Assembly: GCF_001429625.1 (NCBI RefSeq)
Contig: NZ_LMSU01000007.1
Coordinates: 16,020 to 80,019, forward strand
Direction: 5' to 3'
Length of the DNA stretch: 64,000 nt
Source: Nocardioides sp. Soil805
Lineage (GTDB): Bacteria > Actinomycetota > Actinomycetes > Propionibacteriales > Nocardioidaceae
Each line of letters begins with the position of its first letter. Position 1 is the first letter of the stretch. The position numbers and the translations under genes were made by a program. Shown here in pieces: positions 51,737 to 61,292 of this stretch. The notes beneath the pieces are model-generated. The model did no database searches and was not told where the DNA came from. It saw nothing but the letters and a program-made list of their open reading frames with translations.

Positions 51737-52702
51737 TCAGCCCGCCGCAGCGGCCTCGTTGCGCACCACGGCGTCGCGCGGCGGGGAGGCCGTCTCGGCC
51801 TCCGGCGCCTCGTCCCCGGTCACCGTCCGGAAGACCTCCTCAGCCACCCCGCGCATGCCGGCGAGCAGCGGGTGGAAGGGCGCCGCGATGCCCGGTCGCA
51901 GCTCGGGCCCGTTGATCCAGGCCTCGCGACCGGCGCAGACGTCGTGGCCGGCGGAGACCTCGTCGAGGTCGACGTACGTCGCTCCGGCGGCCTCCGCGCC
52001 CGCGCGCAGGGAGTCGTTGAGCCGCTGGGCCACGGCCGCCGCGGACTCGAGCTGGTCGCCCGGCAGCGGCGCCGCCTCGCAGCCGTCCTCGGCGGGGAGC
52101 ACCTGCGGGTAGCCGACCACGTAGACCTCCGCGCCGGGAGCCCGGTCCGCGACCTGGCGCACGACCCCGGCGACGCGGGCCCGGACCCGGCCGGCGTCGC
52201 GGAGGAGGCGCTGCTGGAGCCCTGGCGGGCAGGCCCGCGCACCTCCGGGCGCGCAGCCCACGAGCGAGGAGAAGATCCCGAAGTCGTTGCCGCCGATGCC
52301 GAGCGTGACCAGGTCGGTCTCCTCCGACAGGGCGTCGAGCTGCGGCGCGACGCGCTCGCCACCGATGACCTGCTGGCTCCCGGCGAGGTCGGAGGTGTCG
52401 GCGGCCGAGCAGGTCACGTCACGGTAGGACTCCACCGAGAGCCACCCGGCCAGGAAGGCGGGGTAGTTGTCGGTCGAGCGCACGCACCCCGAGGGGTCCG
52501 AGCGGACGGTGGTGACCAGCGGACCGGCACTGTAGGAGTCGCCGAGCGCGACGTAGTCGATCTGCTCGGGCAGGTCGCCGAACGTCGGCGCCTCGGTCTC
52601 CGTGAGGCTCGCGGAGCCGTCGGCCCCCGAGCACGCCGACAGGCCGAGGACGGCGGCCGCGAGCGCGACCGCGAGGGTACGACGGCGGGTGGGGGCTGGC
52701 AC
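51737..52702 (-). CDS. SGNH/GDSL hydrolase lipoprotein
   Basis: This 321-residue exported esterase-like protein starts with GTG 52702 and a lipoprotein signal (TLAVALAAAVLGLSAC). Block I is DYVALGDSYSAGPLVTTVRS, block III is TLGIGGNDFGIFSSL and the His block is AAPFHPLLAGM. Pairs of Cys (SGCVRST, VTCSAA, VGCAPGGARAC) suggest disulfides. It is the second GDSL enzyme in the window, related to the one at 39865 but lipid-anchored. It converges on the epimerase gene. Confidence 0.88.
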   Translation of the reverse strand: MPAPTRRRTLAVALAAAVLGLSACSGADGSASLTETEAPTFGDLPEQIDYVALGDSYSAGPLVTTVRSDPSGCVRSTDNYPAFLAGWLSVESYRDVTCSAADTSDLAGSQQVIGGERVAPQLDALSEETDLVTLGIGGNDFGIFSSLVGCAPGGARACPPGLQQRLLRDAGRVRARVAGVVRQVADRAPGAEVYVVGYPQVLPAEDGCEAAPLPGDQLESAAAVAQRLNDSLRAGAEAAGATYVDLDEVSAGHDVCAGREAWINGPELRPGIAAPFHPLLAGMRGVAEEVFRTVTGDEAPEAETASPPRDAVVRNEAAAAG

Positions 52703-52796
52703 CTGCCGATCATGCCACCGGGCCGGTGACGGTCCCGGTGCCCGTCCTACGGACCGGTAACGACCGGTGGGAGCGCGCAGTCGATAGCGTGCCGCC

Positions 52797-55700
52797 ATGT
52801 TCTCCAAGGTGCTGGTGGCCAACCGCGGCGAGATCGCGATCCGGGCGTTCCGTGCGGCGTACGAGACCGGGGCGCGCACGGTCGCCGTCTTCGCCCACGA
52901 GGACCGCTGGTCCGAGCACCGGCTCAAGGCCGACGAGGCCTACGAGATCGGCGAGCACGGCCACCCGGTGCGGGCCTACCTCGATCCCGAGGCGATCGTG
53001 GCGACCGCCGTGCGCGCGGGCGCCGACGCCGTCTACCCCGGCTACGGGTTCCTGTCGGAGAACCCCGCCCTCGCCGAGGCATGCGCCAACGCCGGCATCA
53101 CCTTCATCGGGCCCACCGCCGACGTGCTGACCCTGACCGGCAACAAGGCCCGCGCCATCGCCGCGGCCAGGGCGGCCGGCGTCCCCACCCTCCAGTCCGT
53201 CGAGCCCTCCACCGACGTCGAGGCGCTGGTCGCGGCCGCGGAGGCCATCCCGGCGCCGCTCTTCGTCAAGGCCGTCGCCGGCGGCGGCGGTCGTGGCATG
53301 CGACGGGTCGACGACCGCGCGACGCTGCGCGAGGCCATCGAGACCTGCATGCGCGAGGCCGAGGGTGCCTTCGGCGACCCGACGGTCTTCATCGAGCAGG
53401 CGGTCGTCGACCCGCGCCACATCGAGGTGCAGATCCTGGCCGACGGCGAGGGCAACGTCATCCACCTCTTCGAGCGCGACTGCTCGGTGCAGCGTCGCCA
53501 CCAGAAGGTCGTGGAGATCGCGCCCGCGCCCAACCTCCCCGTCGAGCTGCGCGACCGGATGTGCGCCGACGCCGTGCGCTTCGCCCGCGAGATCGGCTAC
53601 CGCAACGCGGGCACGGTCGAGTTCCTGCTCGACCCCGCCGGCAACTACGTCTTCATCGAGATGAACCCGCGCATCCAGGTCGAGCACACGGTCACCGAGG
53701 AGATCACCGACGTCGACCTCGTGCAGTCGCAGATGCGCATCGCGTCCGGCGAGACCCTCGCCGACCTGGGGCTGACCCAGGAGGGCATCGTCGTGCGCGG
53801 CGCCGCCCTCCAGTGCCGCATCACCACCGAGGACCCCGCCAACGGCTTCCGGCCCGACACCGGCAAGATCACGACCTACCGCTCCCCCGGCGGCGCCGGC
53901 GTGCGCATCGACGGCGGCACGACCTACACCGGTGCCGAGGTGAGCGCCCACTTCGACTCGATGCTGGCCAAGCTGACCTGCCGCGGGCGCACCTTCGAGA
54001 AGGCCGTCGAGCGGGCCCGCCGGGCGGTCGCCGAGTTCCGCATCCGTGGCGTCTCCACCAACATCGCCTTCCTCCAGGCCGTGCTCGACGACCCCGACTT
54101 CGCGGCCGGCCGGCTCACGACGGGGTTCATCGAGGACCACCCGCAGCTGCTCTCGGCGCGCGCGTCCGGCGACCGCGGCTCCAAGCTGCTGACCTACCTC
54201 GCCGACGTCACCGTCAACCAGCCGCACGGCGCGGCGCCGGTGACGGTCGACCCGGTGACCAAGCTGCCCGCGGTGAGCCTCGACGTGCCCGCACCGGACG
54301 GCAGCCGGCAGCACCTGCTGAGCGTCGGACCCGAGGAGTTCGCCCGCGCCCTGCGGGCCCAGGACCGGGTGGCCGTCACCGACACCACCTTCCGCGACGC
54401 CCACCAGTCGCTCCTCGCCACCCGGGTGCGTACCCGCGACCTCCTCAGCGTCGCCGGCCACGTGGCGCGCACGACCCCCGAGCTGTGGTCGCTCGAGGCC
54501 TGGGGCGGCGCGACGTACGACGTGGCGCTGCGCTTCCTGTCCGAGGACCCCTGGGAGCGGCTGGCCCTGCTGCGCCAGGCAGTGCCCAACATCTGCCTCC
54601 AGATGCTGCTGCGCGGTCGCAACACGGTCGGCTACACGCCGTACCCGACCGAGGTCACCGAGGCGTTCGTCGCCGAGGCCGCCGAGACCGGCATCGACGT
54701 CTTCCGGATCTTCGACGCGCTCAACGACGTCGAGCAGATGCGCCCGGCCATCGAGGCGGTGCGCGCCACCGGCACGACCGTCGCCGAGGTCGCGCTCTGC
54801 TACACCGGCGACCTGTCGGACCCTGACGAGACGCTCTACACCCTCGACTACTACCTCGACCTGGCCCGCCGGATCGTCGACGCCGGCGCCCACGTGCTGG
54901 CGATCAAGGACATGGCCGGCCTGCTGCGCGTCCCCGCCGCGCGGACGCTGGTGACCGCGCTGCGCGAGGAGTTCGACCTCCCGGTCCACCTGCACACCCA
55001 CGACACCCCCGGCGGCCAGCTCGCGACGCTGCTGGCAGCGATCGACGCCGGGGTCGACGCGGTCGACGCCGCCTGCGCGTCGATGGCCGGCACGACGTCG
55101 CAGCCGCCGCTGTCCGCGCTGGTCTCCGCCACCGACCACGGTCCCCGCGAGACGGGGCTGTCGCTGGCCAGCGTCAACGCGCTCGAGCCCTACTGGGAGG
55201 CCACCCGGCGGGTGTACGCGCCCTTCGAGTCCGGGCTGCCGGCGCCGACCGGTCGCGTCTACCGCCACGAGATCCCCGGCGGCCAGCTCTCCAACCTGCG
55301 CCAGCAGGCCATCGCGCTGGGCCTCGGCGAGAAGTTCGAGCAGGTCGAGGACATGTACGCCGCGGCCAACGACATCCTCGGCAACGTCGTCAAGGTGACG
55401 CCGTCGTCCAAGGTGGTCGGCGACCTCGCGCTGCACCTCGTCGCGGTCGGCGCCGACCCGCAGGAGTTCCAGGCCGACCCGGGCTCCTTCGACATCCCGG
55501 ACTCGGTCGTCGGCTTCCTCAACGGCGAGCTCGGCGACCCGCCCGGCGGCTGGCCCGAGCCGTTCCGCACCAAGGCGCTCGAGGGCCGCACGTGGAAGAG
55601 GCCGGTCGGCGACCTGAGCCCCGAGCAGTCCGCCGGGCTGACCTCCGGGTCCTCCCGCGAGCGGCGCGACACCCTCAACCAGCTGCTCTTCGCCGGCCCG

Positions 55701-56189
55701 ACCAAGGAGTTCAAGGAGTCGCGGGAGACGTACGGTGACCTGTCCGTGCTCCCCACCATCGACTACCTCTACGGCCTGCGCCGTGGGCAGGAGCACGTCG
55801 TCGACCTCGACGAGGGCAAGCGCCTGCTCATCGGGCTCGAGGCGATCGGTGACCCCGACGAGCGCGGCATCCGCACCGTCATGTGCACCCTCAACGGCCA
55901 GATGCGCCCCGTCGGCGTCCGCGACCGCAACGTCGCCTCCGAGGTCGCGGCCGCCGAGAAGGCCGACCCCTCGCACGGCGGCCACGTCGCCGCGCCCTTC
56001 GACGGCGTGGTCACGGTCGGCGTCGCCGAGGGGGACACGGTCGAGGCCGGCCAGACGGTGGCGACCATCGAGGCGATGAAGATGGAGGCCTCCATCACGG
56101 CGCCGCGCGCCGGGACAGTCGAGCGGGTCGCGGTGCCGGGGACACAGGCCGTCGAGGGCGGCGACCTGGTGCTGGTGCTGCGGGGCTGA
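52797..56189 (+). CDS. pyc: Pyruvate carboxylase
   Basis: This 1130-residue enzyme makes oxaloacetate from pyruvate. It contains biotin carboxylase (KVLVANRGEIAIRAFRAAYE, VKAVAGGGGRGMRRVDD, IEMNPRIQVEHTVTEEITDV), the carboxyltransferase domain (DTTFRDAHQSLLATRVRTRD, FRIFDALNDVEQMRPAIEAV, LHTHDTPGGQLATLLAAIDA) and the carrier (TIEAMKMEASITAP). All three are in the usual order with normal length. BirA would biotinylate it. It replenishes the TCA cycle alongside the tct transporter. ATG 52797 is the first good start. Confidence 0.97.
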   Translation: MFSKVLVANRGEIAIRAFRAAYETGARTVAVFAHEDRWSEHRLKADEAYEIGEHGHPVRAYLDPEAIVATAVRAGADAVYPGYGFLSENPALAEACANAGITFIGPTADVLTLTGNKARAIAAARAAGVPTLQSVEPSTDVEALVAAAEAIPAPLFVKAVAGGGGRGMRRVDDRATLREAIETCMREAEGAFGDPTVFIEQAVVDPRHIEVQILADGEGNVIHLFERDCSVQRRHQKVVEIAPAPNLPVELRDRMCADAVRFAREIGYRNAGTVEFLLDPAGNYVFIEMNPRIQVEHTVTEEITDVDLVQSQMRIASGETLADLGLTQEGIVVRGAALQCRITTEDPANGFRPDTGKITTYRSPGGAGVRIDGGTTYTGAEVSAHFDSMLAKLTCRGRTFEKAVERARRAVAEFRIRGVSTNIAFLQAVLDDPDFAAGRLTTGFIEDHPQLLSARASGDRGSKLLTYLADVTVNQPHGAAPVTVDPVTKLPAVSLDVPAPDGSRQHLLSVGPEEFARALRAQDRVAVTDTTFRDAHQSLLATRVRTRDLLSVAGHVARTTPELWSLEAWGGATYDVALRFLSEDPWERLALLRQAVPNICLQMLLRGRNTVGYTPYPTEVTEAFVAEAAETGIDVFRIFDALNDVEQMRPAIEAVRATGTTVAEVALCYTGDLSDPDETLYTLDYYLDLARRIVDAGAHVLAIKDMAGLLRVPAARTLVTALREEFDLPVHLHTHDTPGGQLATLLAAIDAGVDAVDAACASMAGTTSQPPLSALVSATDHGPRETGLSLASVNALEPYWEATRRVYAPFESGLPAPTGRVYRHEIPGGQLSNLRQQAIALGLGEKFEQVEDMYAAANDILGNVVKVTPSSKVVGDLALHLVAVGADPQEFQADPGSFDIPDSVVGFLNGELGDPPGGWPEPFRTKALEGRTWKRPVGDLSPEQSAGLTSGSSRERRDTLNQLLFAGPTKEFKESRETYGDLSVLPTIDYLYGLRRGQEHVVDLDEGKRLLIGLEAIGDPDERGIRTVMCTLNGQMRPVGVRDRNVASEVAAAEKADPSHGGHVAAPFDGVVTVGVAEGDTVEAGQTVATIEAMKMEASITAPRAGTVERVAVPGTQAVEGGDLVLVLRG

Positions 56190-56210
56190 GCGGGCTGTGG
56201 CCGCGCCGGG

Positions 56211-57437
56211 TCAGCGCGTCGCGCGCGCCCTCAGCGGGGCCACGCTGACGGTGAACCACGAGGACCGCAGTCCCAGGACCGTGCGCAGCGTGTCACCTGT
56301 GACCGCGGCCCGGCCGCGGCTGCCGACGAGCGTCATGTCCTGCACGCGTCCGCCCCAGTCCCCGTTGCCGTCGCGGTCCGCGATCTCGATGGACGTCAGG
56401 TCCCCGATCCCCGGGTAGTGGCGCTCGAGCGCGGCGTCGTCGACGGTCATGGTCCAGTCGTGGACGCCGTTGCCGTCCCACCCGTCGTACGGGTCCTCCT
56501 GCGCGACGAGGTACGGCGCGGAGCCGGCCGAGGTCCAGCCGCCGCTGCTGGAGGAGAACTGGGTGAAGGCGGGGCGCCCGTCGTAGGTCAGCCCCTGCCG
56601 CGCGGTGTCCTTGACGGCCTGCGTGGCCGCCGGGTGCTCGACCGCCATGCCGCCGTACACCTGGCACGCCGTGGTGTCGCAGATCTCGTAGTGCCGGGCG
56701 TTGGGGTGCGAGCGCTCGGCGGCGGCGTAGGTGCGCGCGGCGACCGCCTGGGCGCGCACGGCGTCCGGGCTCCACGACGCGGGGATCTCCAGCGGCACGA
56801 CGCCGCGCAGGTAGGACTCCATGCTCAGGATGTTGACGGTGTCGCGCGCCGTGCCACCGGGCATGGGCGAGGCCGACCGGATCCGACCGCGGTAGGTCCT
56901 GGCGCCCGACGGGGTGAGCAGGGTGAGCCACTTCCTGGCCGCGGAGAACTCGGCGTCGCCCCGGAAGACCTTCCAGGTGCGCCAGCCGCCCGTCTTCGCG
57001 AACTGCACCTGGGAGCGCCCGCCGGCCAGCGGGTTGACCCGCCACTGCCGCGCCCCGTTGGCCGGCAGCGTCCAGGCCTTGCGCGGGGCCAGCCGGGTGA
57101 CGGTCAGGCCCTGTTGCGCGGCCACCACGACGTCGTCGGTCGTGTCGCCGCTCAGCCACACCGAGATCGGTCCCCGCAGCTCCCCCCATGAGGTGCCGGG
57201 GTAGTAGAACCCGATGATCTGCTGCCACGTCATCCCCTGACGCGCCGCGCCCTCCGCGCCGTACTGCGACATCCCGTGGCCGTGCCCGTAGCCGTGGCCG
57301 GTGAGCGTGATGGTCGAGGGGCCGGCGACGGCGTACACCTCGGCGCTGCGGCTCGCCGTCGACGGGGTCGCGGCGGTGACCGAGCCGACCAGGAGGGTCG
57401 CTCCGACCACGGCGAGCAGGCGGCTGGATCGGCGCAT
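56211..57437 (-). CDS. Exported SpoIID/LytB domain protein
   Basis: This 408-residue protein has a signal peptide (MRRSSRLLAVVGATLLVGSV). The SpoIID core reads TLTGHGYGHGHGMSQYGAEG, SMESYLRGVVPLEIPASWSP, DAVRAQAVAARTYAAAERSH and QFSSSSGGWTS. In Bacillus SpoIID strips peptidoglycan glycans during engulfment; in non-sporulating actinobacteria it is probably a wall-remodelling lytic transglycosylase. The catalytic Glu is in VPLEIPASW. ATG 57437 follows AGGAG. Gene order gives no partner. Confidence 0.9.
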   Translation of the reverse strand: MRRSSRLLAVVGATLLVGSVTAATPSTASRSAEVYAVAGPSTITLTGHGYGHGHGMSQYGAEGAARQGMTWQQIIGFYYPGTSWGELRGPISVWLSGDTTDDVVVAAQQGLTVTRLAPRKAWTLPANGARQWRVNPLAGGRSQVQFAKTGGWRTWKVFRGDAEFSAARKWLTLLTPSGARTYRGRIRSASPMPGGTARDTVNILSMESYLRGVVPLEIPASWSPDAVRAQAVAARTYAAAERSHPNARHYEICDTTACQVYGGMAVEHPAATQAVKDTARQGLTYDGRPAFTQFSSSSGGWTSAGSAPYLVAQEDPYDGWDGNGVHDWTMTVDDAALERHYPGIGDLTSIEIADRDGNGDWGGRVQDMTLVGSRGRAAVTGDTLRTVLGLRSSWFTVSVAPLRARATR

Positions 57438-57520
57438 CTGGTGCGTCTCCTGAGTCGGGTGTGACTGGCGTGACGCTCGATGACACCATGCGTCACACGG
57501 ACCCACAACCGAACCCGGAC

Positions 57521-57538
57521 AACTACACGGTTGTAGTT
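57521..57538. promoter_or_regulatory. Operator-like palindrome AACTACACGGTTGTAGTT
   Basis: AACTACA and TGTAGTT are perfect inverted 7-base arms around CGGT. It lies between divergent genes, 84 bases from the SpoIID-like start and 61 bases before the 57599 start. ACTACA-N-TGTAGT sites are bound by several repressor families, including BlaI-type. No such regulator is nearby. Confidence 0.5.
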
Positions 57539-57598
57539 CGCCGGACCGGTCCAGAGCGGGTCTGGACCCGCCACGGGGTGCGGGCGCAGCATCGGGTC

Positions 57599-58420
57599 AT
57601 GGTGGGATTCGGCCGTCGGCACAAGGAGGAGCGGCTGGCCGCCCTCGACGCCTTCCGGCACGTACGCCGGGCGGCCGACGAGGACGTCACCCGGTTCGGT
57701 GAGGAGCTCGCTCAGCTCCACGTCGACACGCTCGCGTCGCCGCTCGACGAGGCGTCGCGTGCGGACTACCAGCGCGCCCTCGACGCCTACGAGGACGCCA
57801 AGGCCCGGCTCTCGGCGGCCGGGTCCGCCACCGAGGTCGGCGCCGTCACCCGGGTGCTCGCCCGGGGCCGGCACGCGCAGGCCTGCGTGCTCGCCGCCCG
57901 CGACGGGCTGCCGCCGCCCGTCCGCCGCGAGCCCTGCTTCTTCGACCCGGGCCACGGGCCCGCGGCCCACGACGTCGAGTGGGCGCCGCCCGGCGGGGTG
58001 CCGCGCGTCGTGCCGGTCTGCTTCCGCGACCACGAGCGGCTGACCGCCGGCGAGCAGCCCGAGGTCCGGCTCGTCCGCCTCGGCAACCGGCGGGTCGCGT
58101 GGTTCGCCTCCGGTCCGTTGTACGCCGCGTGGGCGCAGGGCTGGTACGCCGACCTGGTGGACGAGCACCGGGTGGAGGCCGACCGGCTGACCATGCTCTA
58201 CGCCGGGGCCACGGCGCGCGGCGACGGCGGCGGGAGCGGCGTCGCCCACGCCGCCGCCTGGACCGACCCCGGCGCGTGGGACGGCGGCGGGATGATCGGC
58301 GGCCACGACTACTCGGGGTGGCACGGGGGCGCCGACGGCGGGGGCTTCGGCGACGGCGGAGGTGGAGGTGGAGACGTCGGGGGCGGCGGGGACGGTGGAG
58401 GTGGCGGCGGGGACGGCTGA
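57599..58420 (+). CDS. Hypothetical protein with glycine-rich C-terminus
   Basis: I do not recognise a function. The predicted start is ATG 57599 (MVGFGRRHKEERLAALDAFR). A coiled-coil-prone N-terminal part is followed by a conserved-looking core (RREPCFFDPGHGPAAHDVEW, APPGGVPRVVPVCFRDHERL) with two Cys and two His that could bind metal. About 50 residues at the end are Gly- and Asp-rich (DGGGFGDGGGGGGDVGGGGD), as seen in TPM-domain and related actinobacterial proteins. No signal peptide is visible in this frame. Confidence 0.62.
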   Translation: MVGFGRRHKEERLAALDAFRHVRRAADEDVTRFGEELAQLHVDTLASPLDEASRADYQRALDAYEDAKARLSAAGSATEVGAVTRVLARGRHAQACVLAARDGLPPPVRREPCFFDPGHGPAAHDVEWAPPGGVPRVVPVCFRDHERLTAGEQPEVRLVRLGNRRVAWFASGPLYAAWAQGWYADLVDEHRVEADRLTMLYAGATARGDGGGSGVAHAAAWTDPGAWDGGGMIGGHDYSGWHGGADGGGFGDGGGGGGDVGGGGDGGGGGGDG

Positions 58421-58436
58421 GCCTCCCCGCCCGGCC

Positions 58437-59843
58437 TCAGACCCGGTGCAGCCTGCGGGCGGCCTCGGCGATCGAGCCGCTCATCGACGGGTAGACCGTG
58501 AACGCCTGGGCGAGCTGGTCGGCGGTCAGCGACTCGGCCACGGCGATCGAGACCGGATGGATCAGCTCGGAGGCCCGCGGCCCCACCACCACTCCTCCGA
58601 CGATGATCCCGGTGCCGGGACGGATGAAGAGCTTGACGAAGCCGTCGCGCACGCCCTGCATCTTGGCGCGGGCGTTGCCGGCCAGGGGCAGGGTGACGAC
58701 CTCCGCCCGGATCTCGCCCTCCTCGACGGCCTTCTGGGACCACCCGACGGTGGCGATCTCCGGCGAGGTGAAGACGTTGGAGGAGACCTTCTTGAGGTCC
58801 AGCGGGGAGACCGCGTCGCCGAGGAAGTGCCACATGGCGATCCGGCCCTGCATGGCGGCCACCGAGGCCAGCATCAGGATCCCGGTGCAGTCGCCGGCGG
58901 CGTACACGCCCCGTGCGGACGTCCGGGAGACCCGGTCGACGGTGATGAAGCCCGCGTCGTCGGTGGCGACGCCCGCGTCCTCGAGGCCGAGGTCCGCGGT
59001 GTTGGGGACCGAGCCGAGGGCCAGGATGCAGTGCGAGCCGGTGACGGTGCGACCGTCGGTGAGGGTGACGGTGACCGTGTCGCCCTCGCGGGTCACCGAC
59101 TGCATCCGCGACTGGCTGAGCACCTCCATGCCACGCCGGGTGGCGACCTCCTCGAGGACCGCCGAGGCGTCGGCGTCCTCGCCGGGCAGCACCCGGTCGC
59201 GGGAGCTGACGAGGGTGACCGGGATCCCGAGCGCGAGGTAGGCGCTGGCGAACTCCGCACCGGTGACCCCCGAGCCGACGACGATGAGCTTGTCCGGGAC
59301 CTCGTCGAGGTCGTAGACCTGCTCCCAGGTGAGGATCCGTTCGCCGTCGGGCTGGGCGGACTCGAGGGTGCGCGGGGCGGCACCGGTGGCCACCAGGATC
59401 GCGTCGGCCTCCAGCGTCTCCTCGGAGCCGTCGGGCAGCGTCGCCACGACGGTCATCCCGGCCGCCAGGCGGCCGCGGCCGCGCACGACGCGGACGCCGT
59501 CGCGGTCCAGGCGGGCCGCGATGTCGGACGACTGGTCGGCGGCCAGCTGCTTGACGCGGGCGTTGACCTTGCCGAGGTCGACCTTGATGGTGGTCGCGGC
59601 ATCGCCCTCGTGGTCGGCGAAGTCGATCCCGAGCTCGGCCGACTCCGACACCTCGGTCATCAGCTCGGCGGTCGCGATGAGGGTCTTGGAGGGCACGCAG
59701 TCGGTGAGGACCGCCGAGCCGCCCACCCCGTCGGTGTCCACCACGGTGACCTCGGCGCCGAGCTGGGCGGCCACGTGGGCCGCCTCGTAGCCGCCGGGGC
59801 CACCACCGATGATGACGACCCTGTCCATGCGCGCAGCGGCCAT
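58437..59843 (-). CDS. lpdA: LpdA-like NAD(P)H-quinone/flavoprotein disulfide reductase family protein
   Basis: This 468-residue FAD protein has VIIGGGPGGYEAAHVAAQLG, the site AVLTDCVPSKTLIATAELM, LIVVGSGVTGAEFASAYLAL and GVYAAGDCTGILMLASVAAM. Only one cysteine occupies the redox motif (DCVPSKT), where true lipoamide dehydrogenases have CLNVGC. The same feature marks mycobacterial LpdA (Rv3303c), an NAD(P)H-quinone reductase. It overlaps lpd (TGATG). ATG 59843 is chosen; ATG 59828 is possible. Confidence 0.85.
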   Translation of the reverse strand: MAAARMDRVVIIGGGPGGYEAAHVAAQLGAEVTVVDTDGVGGSAVLTDCVPSKTLIATAELMTEVSESAELGIDFADHEGDAATTIKVDLGKVNARVKQLAADQSSDIAARLDRDGVRVVRGRGRLAAGMTVVATLPDGSEETLEADAILVATGAAPRTLESAQPDGERILTWEQVYDLDEVPDKLIVVGSGVTGAEFASAYLALGIPVTLVSSRDRVLPGEDADASAVLEEVATRRGMEVLSQSRMQSVTREGDTVTVTLTDGRTVTGSHCILALGSVPNTADLGLEDAGVATDDAGFITVDRVSRTSARGVYAAGDCTGILMLASVAAMQGRIAMWHFLGDAVSPLDLKKVSSNVFTSPEIATVGWSQKAVEEGEIRAEVVTLPLAGNARAKMQGVRDGFVKLFIRPGTGIIVGGVVVGPRASELIHPVSIAVAESLTADQLAQAFTVYPSMSGSIAEAARRLHRV

Positions 59844-61246
59844 CACAGGTTGATCATGTGACCGGCGATGCCGTGCACGGCTTCCTTGACGGCCTCGGTG
59901 AGGGTCGGGTGCGCGAAGACGTTGCGTGCCACCTCGTCGGCGGTGAGGTCCCACTGCTGGGCCAGGGTCAGCACGGGCAGCAGCTCGGTGACGCCGGGAC
60001 CGATGATGTGGGCGCCGAGGATCTCGTTGTGCTCGGCGTCGGCCACGACCTTCACGAAGCCGAACGCCTCGCCGAGGCCCATCGCCTTGCCGTTGGCGGT
60101 GAACGGGAACGACGACGTCTTGACGTCGTAGCCCTTCTCCTTCGCCTGCGCCTCGGAGTAGCCGAAGGACGCGATCTGCGGCATGCAGTAGGTCGCGCGC
60201 GGGACCATGTCGTAGTTGATCGGCATGGTCTCGGCGTCGTTGATGGTCTCGGCCGCGACGACGCCCATCGCCTCGGCGACGTGGGCGAGCATCATCTTGC
60301 CGGTGCAGTCGCCGATGGCGTAGACGCCCTCGACGTTGGTGCGCATGTAGTCGTCGATCTTGATCGCGCCGCGCTCGGTGAGCTCGACGCCGGCGGCCTC
60401 GAGGCCGTAGCCCTCGACGCGCGGCGCGAAGCCGAAGGCGGCCAGGAACTTGCCGGCCTCCAGGACCTGGGTGTCGCCACCCGCGGCCGGCGCGACGGTG
60501 ACCTTGACGCCGGAGCCGGTGTCCTCGACGCCCTTGACGGCCGTGCTGGTGAGGACCTTCACGCCGAGCTTCTTGTAGTGCTTGGCGAGCTCCTTGGAGA
60601 TGTCGGCGTCCTCGGTGGGCACCATCCGGTCGAGGAACTCCACGATCGTCACGTCCACGCCGAAGTTGGCCATCACGTAGGCGAACTCGACGCCGATGGC
60701 GCCCGAGCCGCCGATGATGATCGACTCCGGGAGATGGTCGGTGAGGATCTGCTCCTCGTAGGTCACCACGTTGTCGCTCAGGGTCACGCCGGGCACGAGG
60801 CGGACGGTGGCGCCGGTGGCGATGATGAGGTTGTCGCACGTGTAGGACGTGACGTTGCCGTCGTCGTCCTTGACGTCGAGGCTCTTCGGGCCGGTGAGGG
60901 TGCCCCAGCCGTCGACCTCGGTGATCTTGTTCTTCTTCATCAGGAAGTGGACGCCCTTGACGATCCCCGCGCTGACGTCGCGGGAGCGCTTGTGGGTCGG
61001 TCCGAACGACATGGTGGCGTCGCCCTCGATGCCGAACTTCGCCTTCTCGTGCTGGAGCGTGTGCGCCAGCTCGGCGTTCTTCAGCAGCGCCTTGGACGGG
61101 ATGCACCCGACGTTGAGGCAGACACCGCCCCAGTACTTCTTCTCCACCACGGCGACCTTCTGGCCGAGCTGGGAGGCGCGGATGGCGGCGACGTAGCCAC
61201 CGGGGCCGGCGCCGAGGACGAGGGTGTCGAAGTGCGTGTCGGTCAC
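59843..61246 (-). CDS. lpd: Dihydrolipoamide dehydrogenase
   Basis: This 467-residue E3 enzyme reoxidises dihydrolipoyl groups of 2-oxoacid dehydrogenases. It has DTLVLGAGPGGYVAAIRASQ, the redox motif YWGGVCLNVGCIPSKALLKN with both cysteines, IIIGGSGAIGVEFAYVMANF, YAIGDCTGKMMLAHVAEAMG and the C-terminal VFAHPTLTEAVKEAVHGIAG with the His-Glu pair. It is upstream of and coupled to the lpdA-like gene. The GTG start is set by homology. Confidence 0.96.
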   Translation of the reverse strand: MTDTHFDTLVLGAGPGGYVAAIRASQLGQKVAVVEKKYWGGVCLNVGCIPSKALLKNAELAHTLQHEKAKFGIEGDATMSFGPTHKRSRDVSAGIVKGVHFLMKKNKITEVDGWGTLTGPKSLDVKDDDGNVTSYTCDNLIIATGATVRLVPGVTLSDNVVTYEEQILTDHLPESIIIGGSGAIGVEFAYVMANFGVDVTIVEFLDRMVPTEDADISKELAKHYKKLGVKVLTSTAVKGVEDTGSGVKVTVAPAAGGDTQVLEAGKFLAAFGFAPRVEGYGLEAAGVELTERGAIKIDDYMRTNVEGVYAIGDCTGKMMLAHVAEAMGVVAAETINDAETMPINYDMVPRATYCMPQIASFGYSEAQAKEKGYDVKTSSFPFTANGKAMGLGEAFGFVKVVADAEHNEILGAHIIGPGVTELLPVLTLAQQWDLTADEVARNVFAHPTLTEAVKEAVHGIAGHMINL

Positions 61247-61292
61247 GGGCCACAGACTAGCCCTCGGCCCCGACGTCGCTAGCCTTGGCCGG

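Noticed and set aside
52710..55985. 1091-codon minus-strand open frame opposite pyc
   Set aside because: It mirrors the pyc coding pattern and has no recognisable domains.
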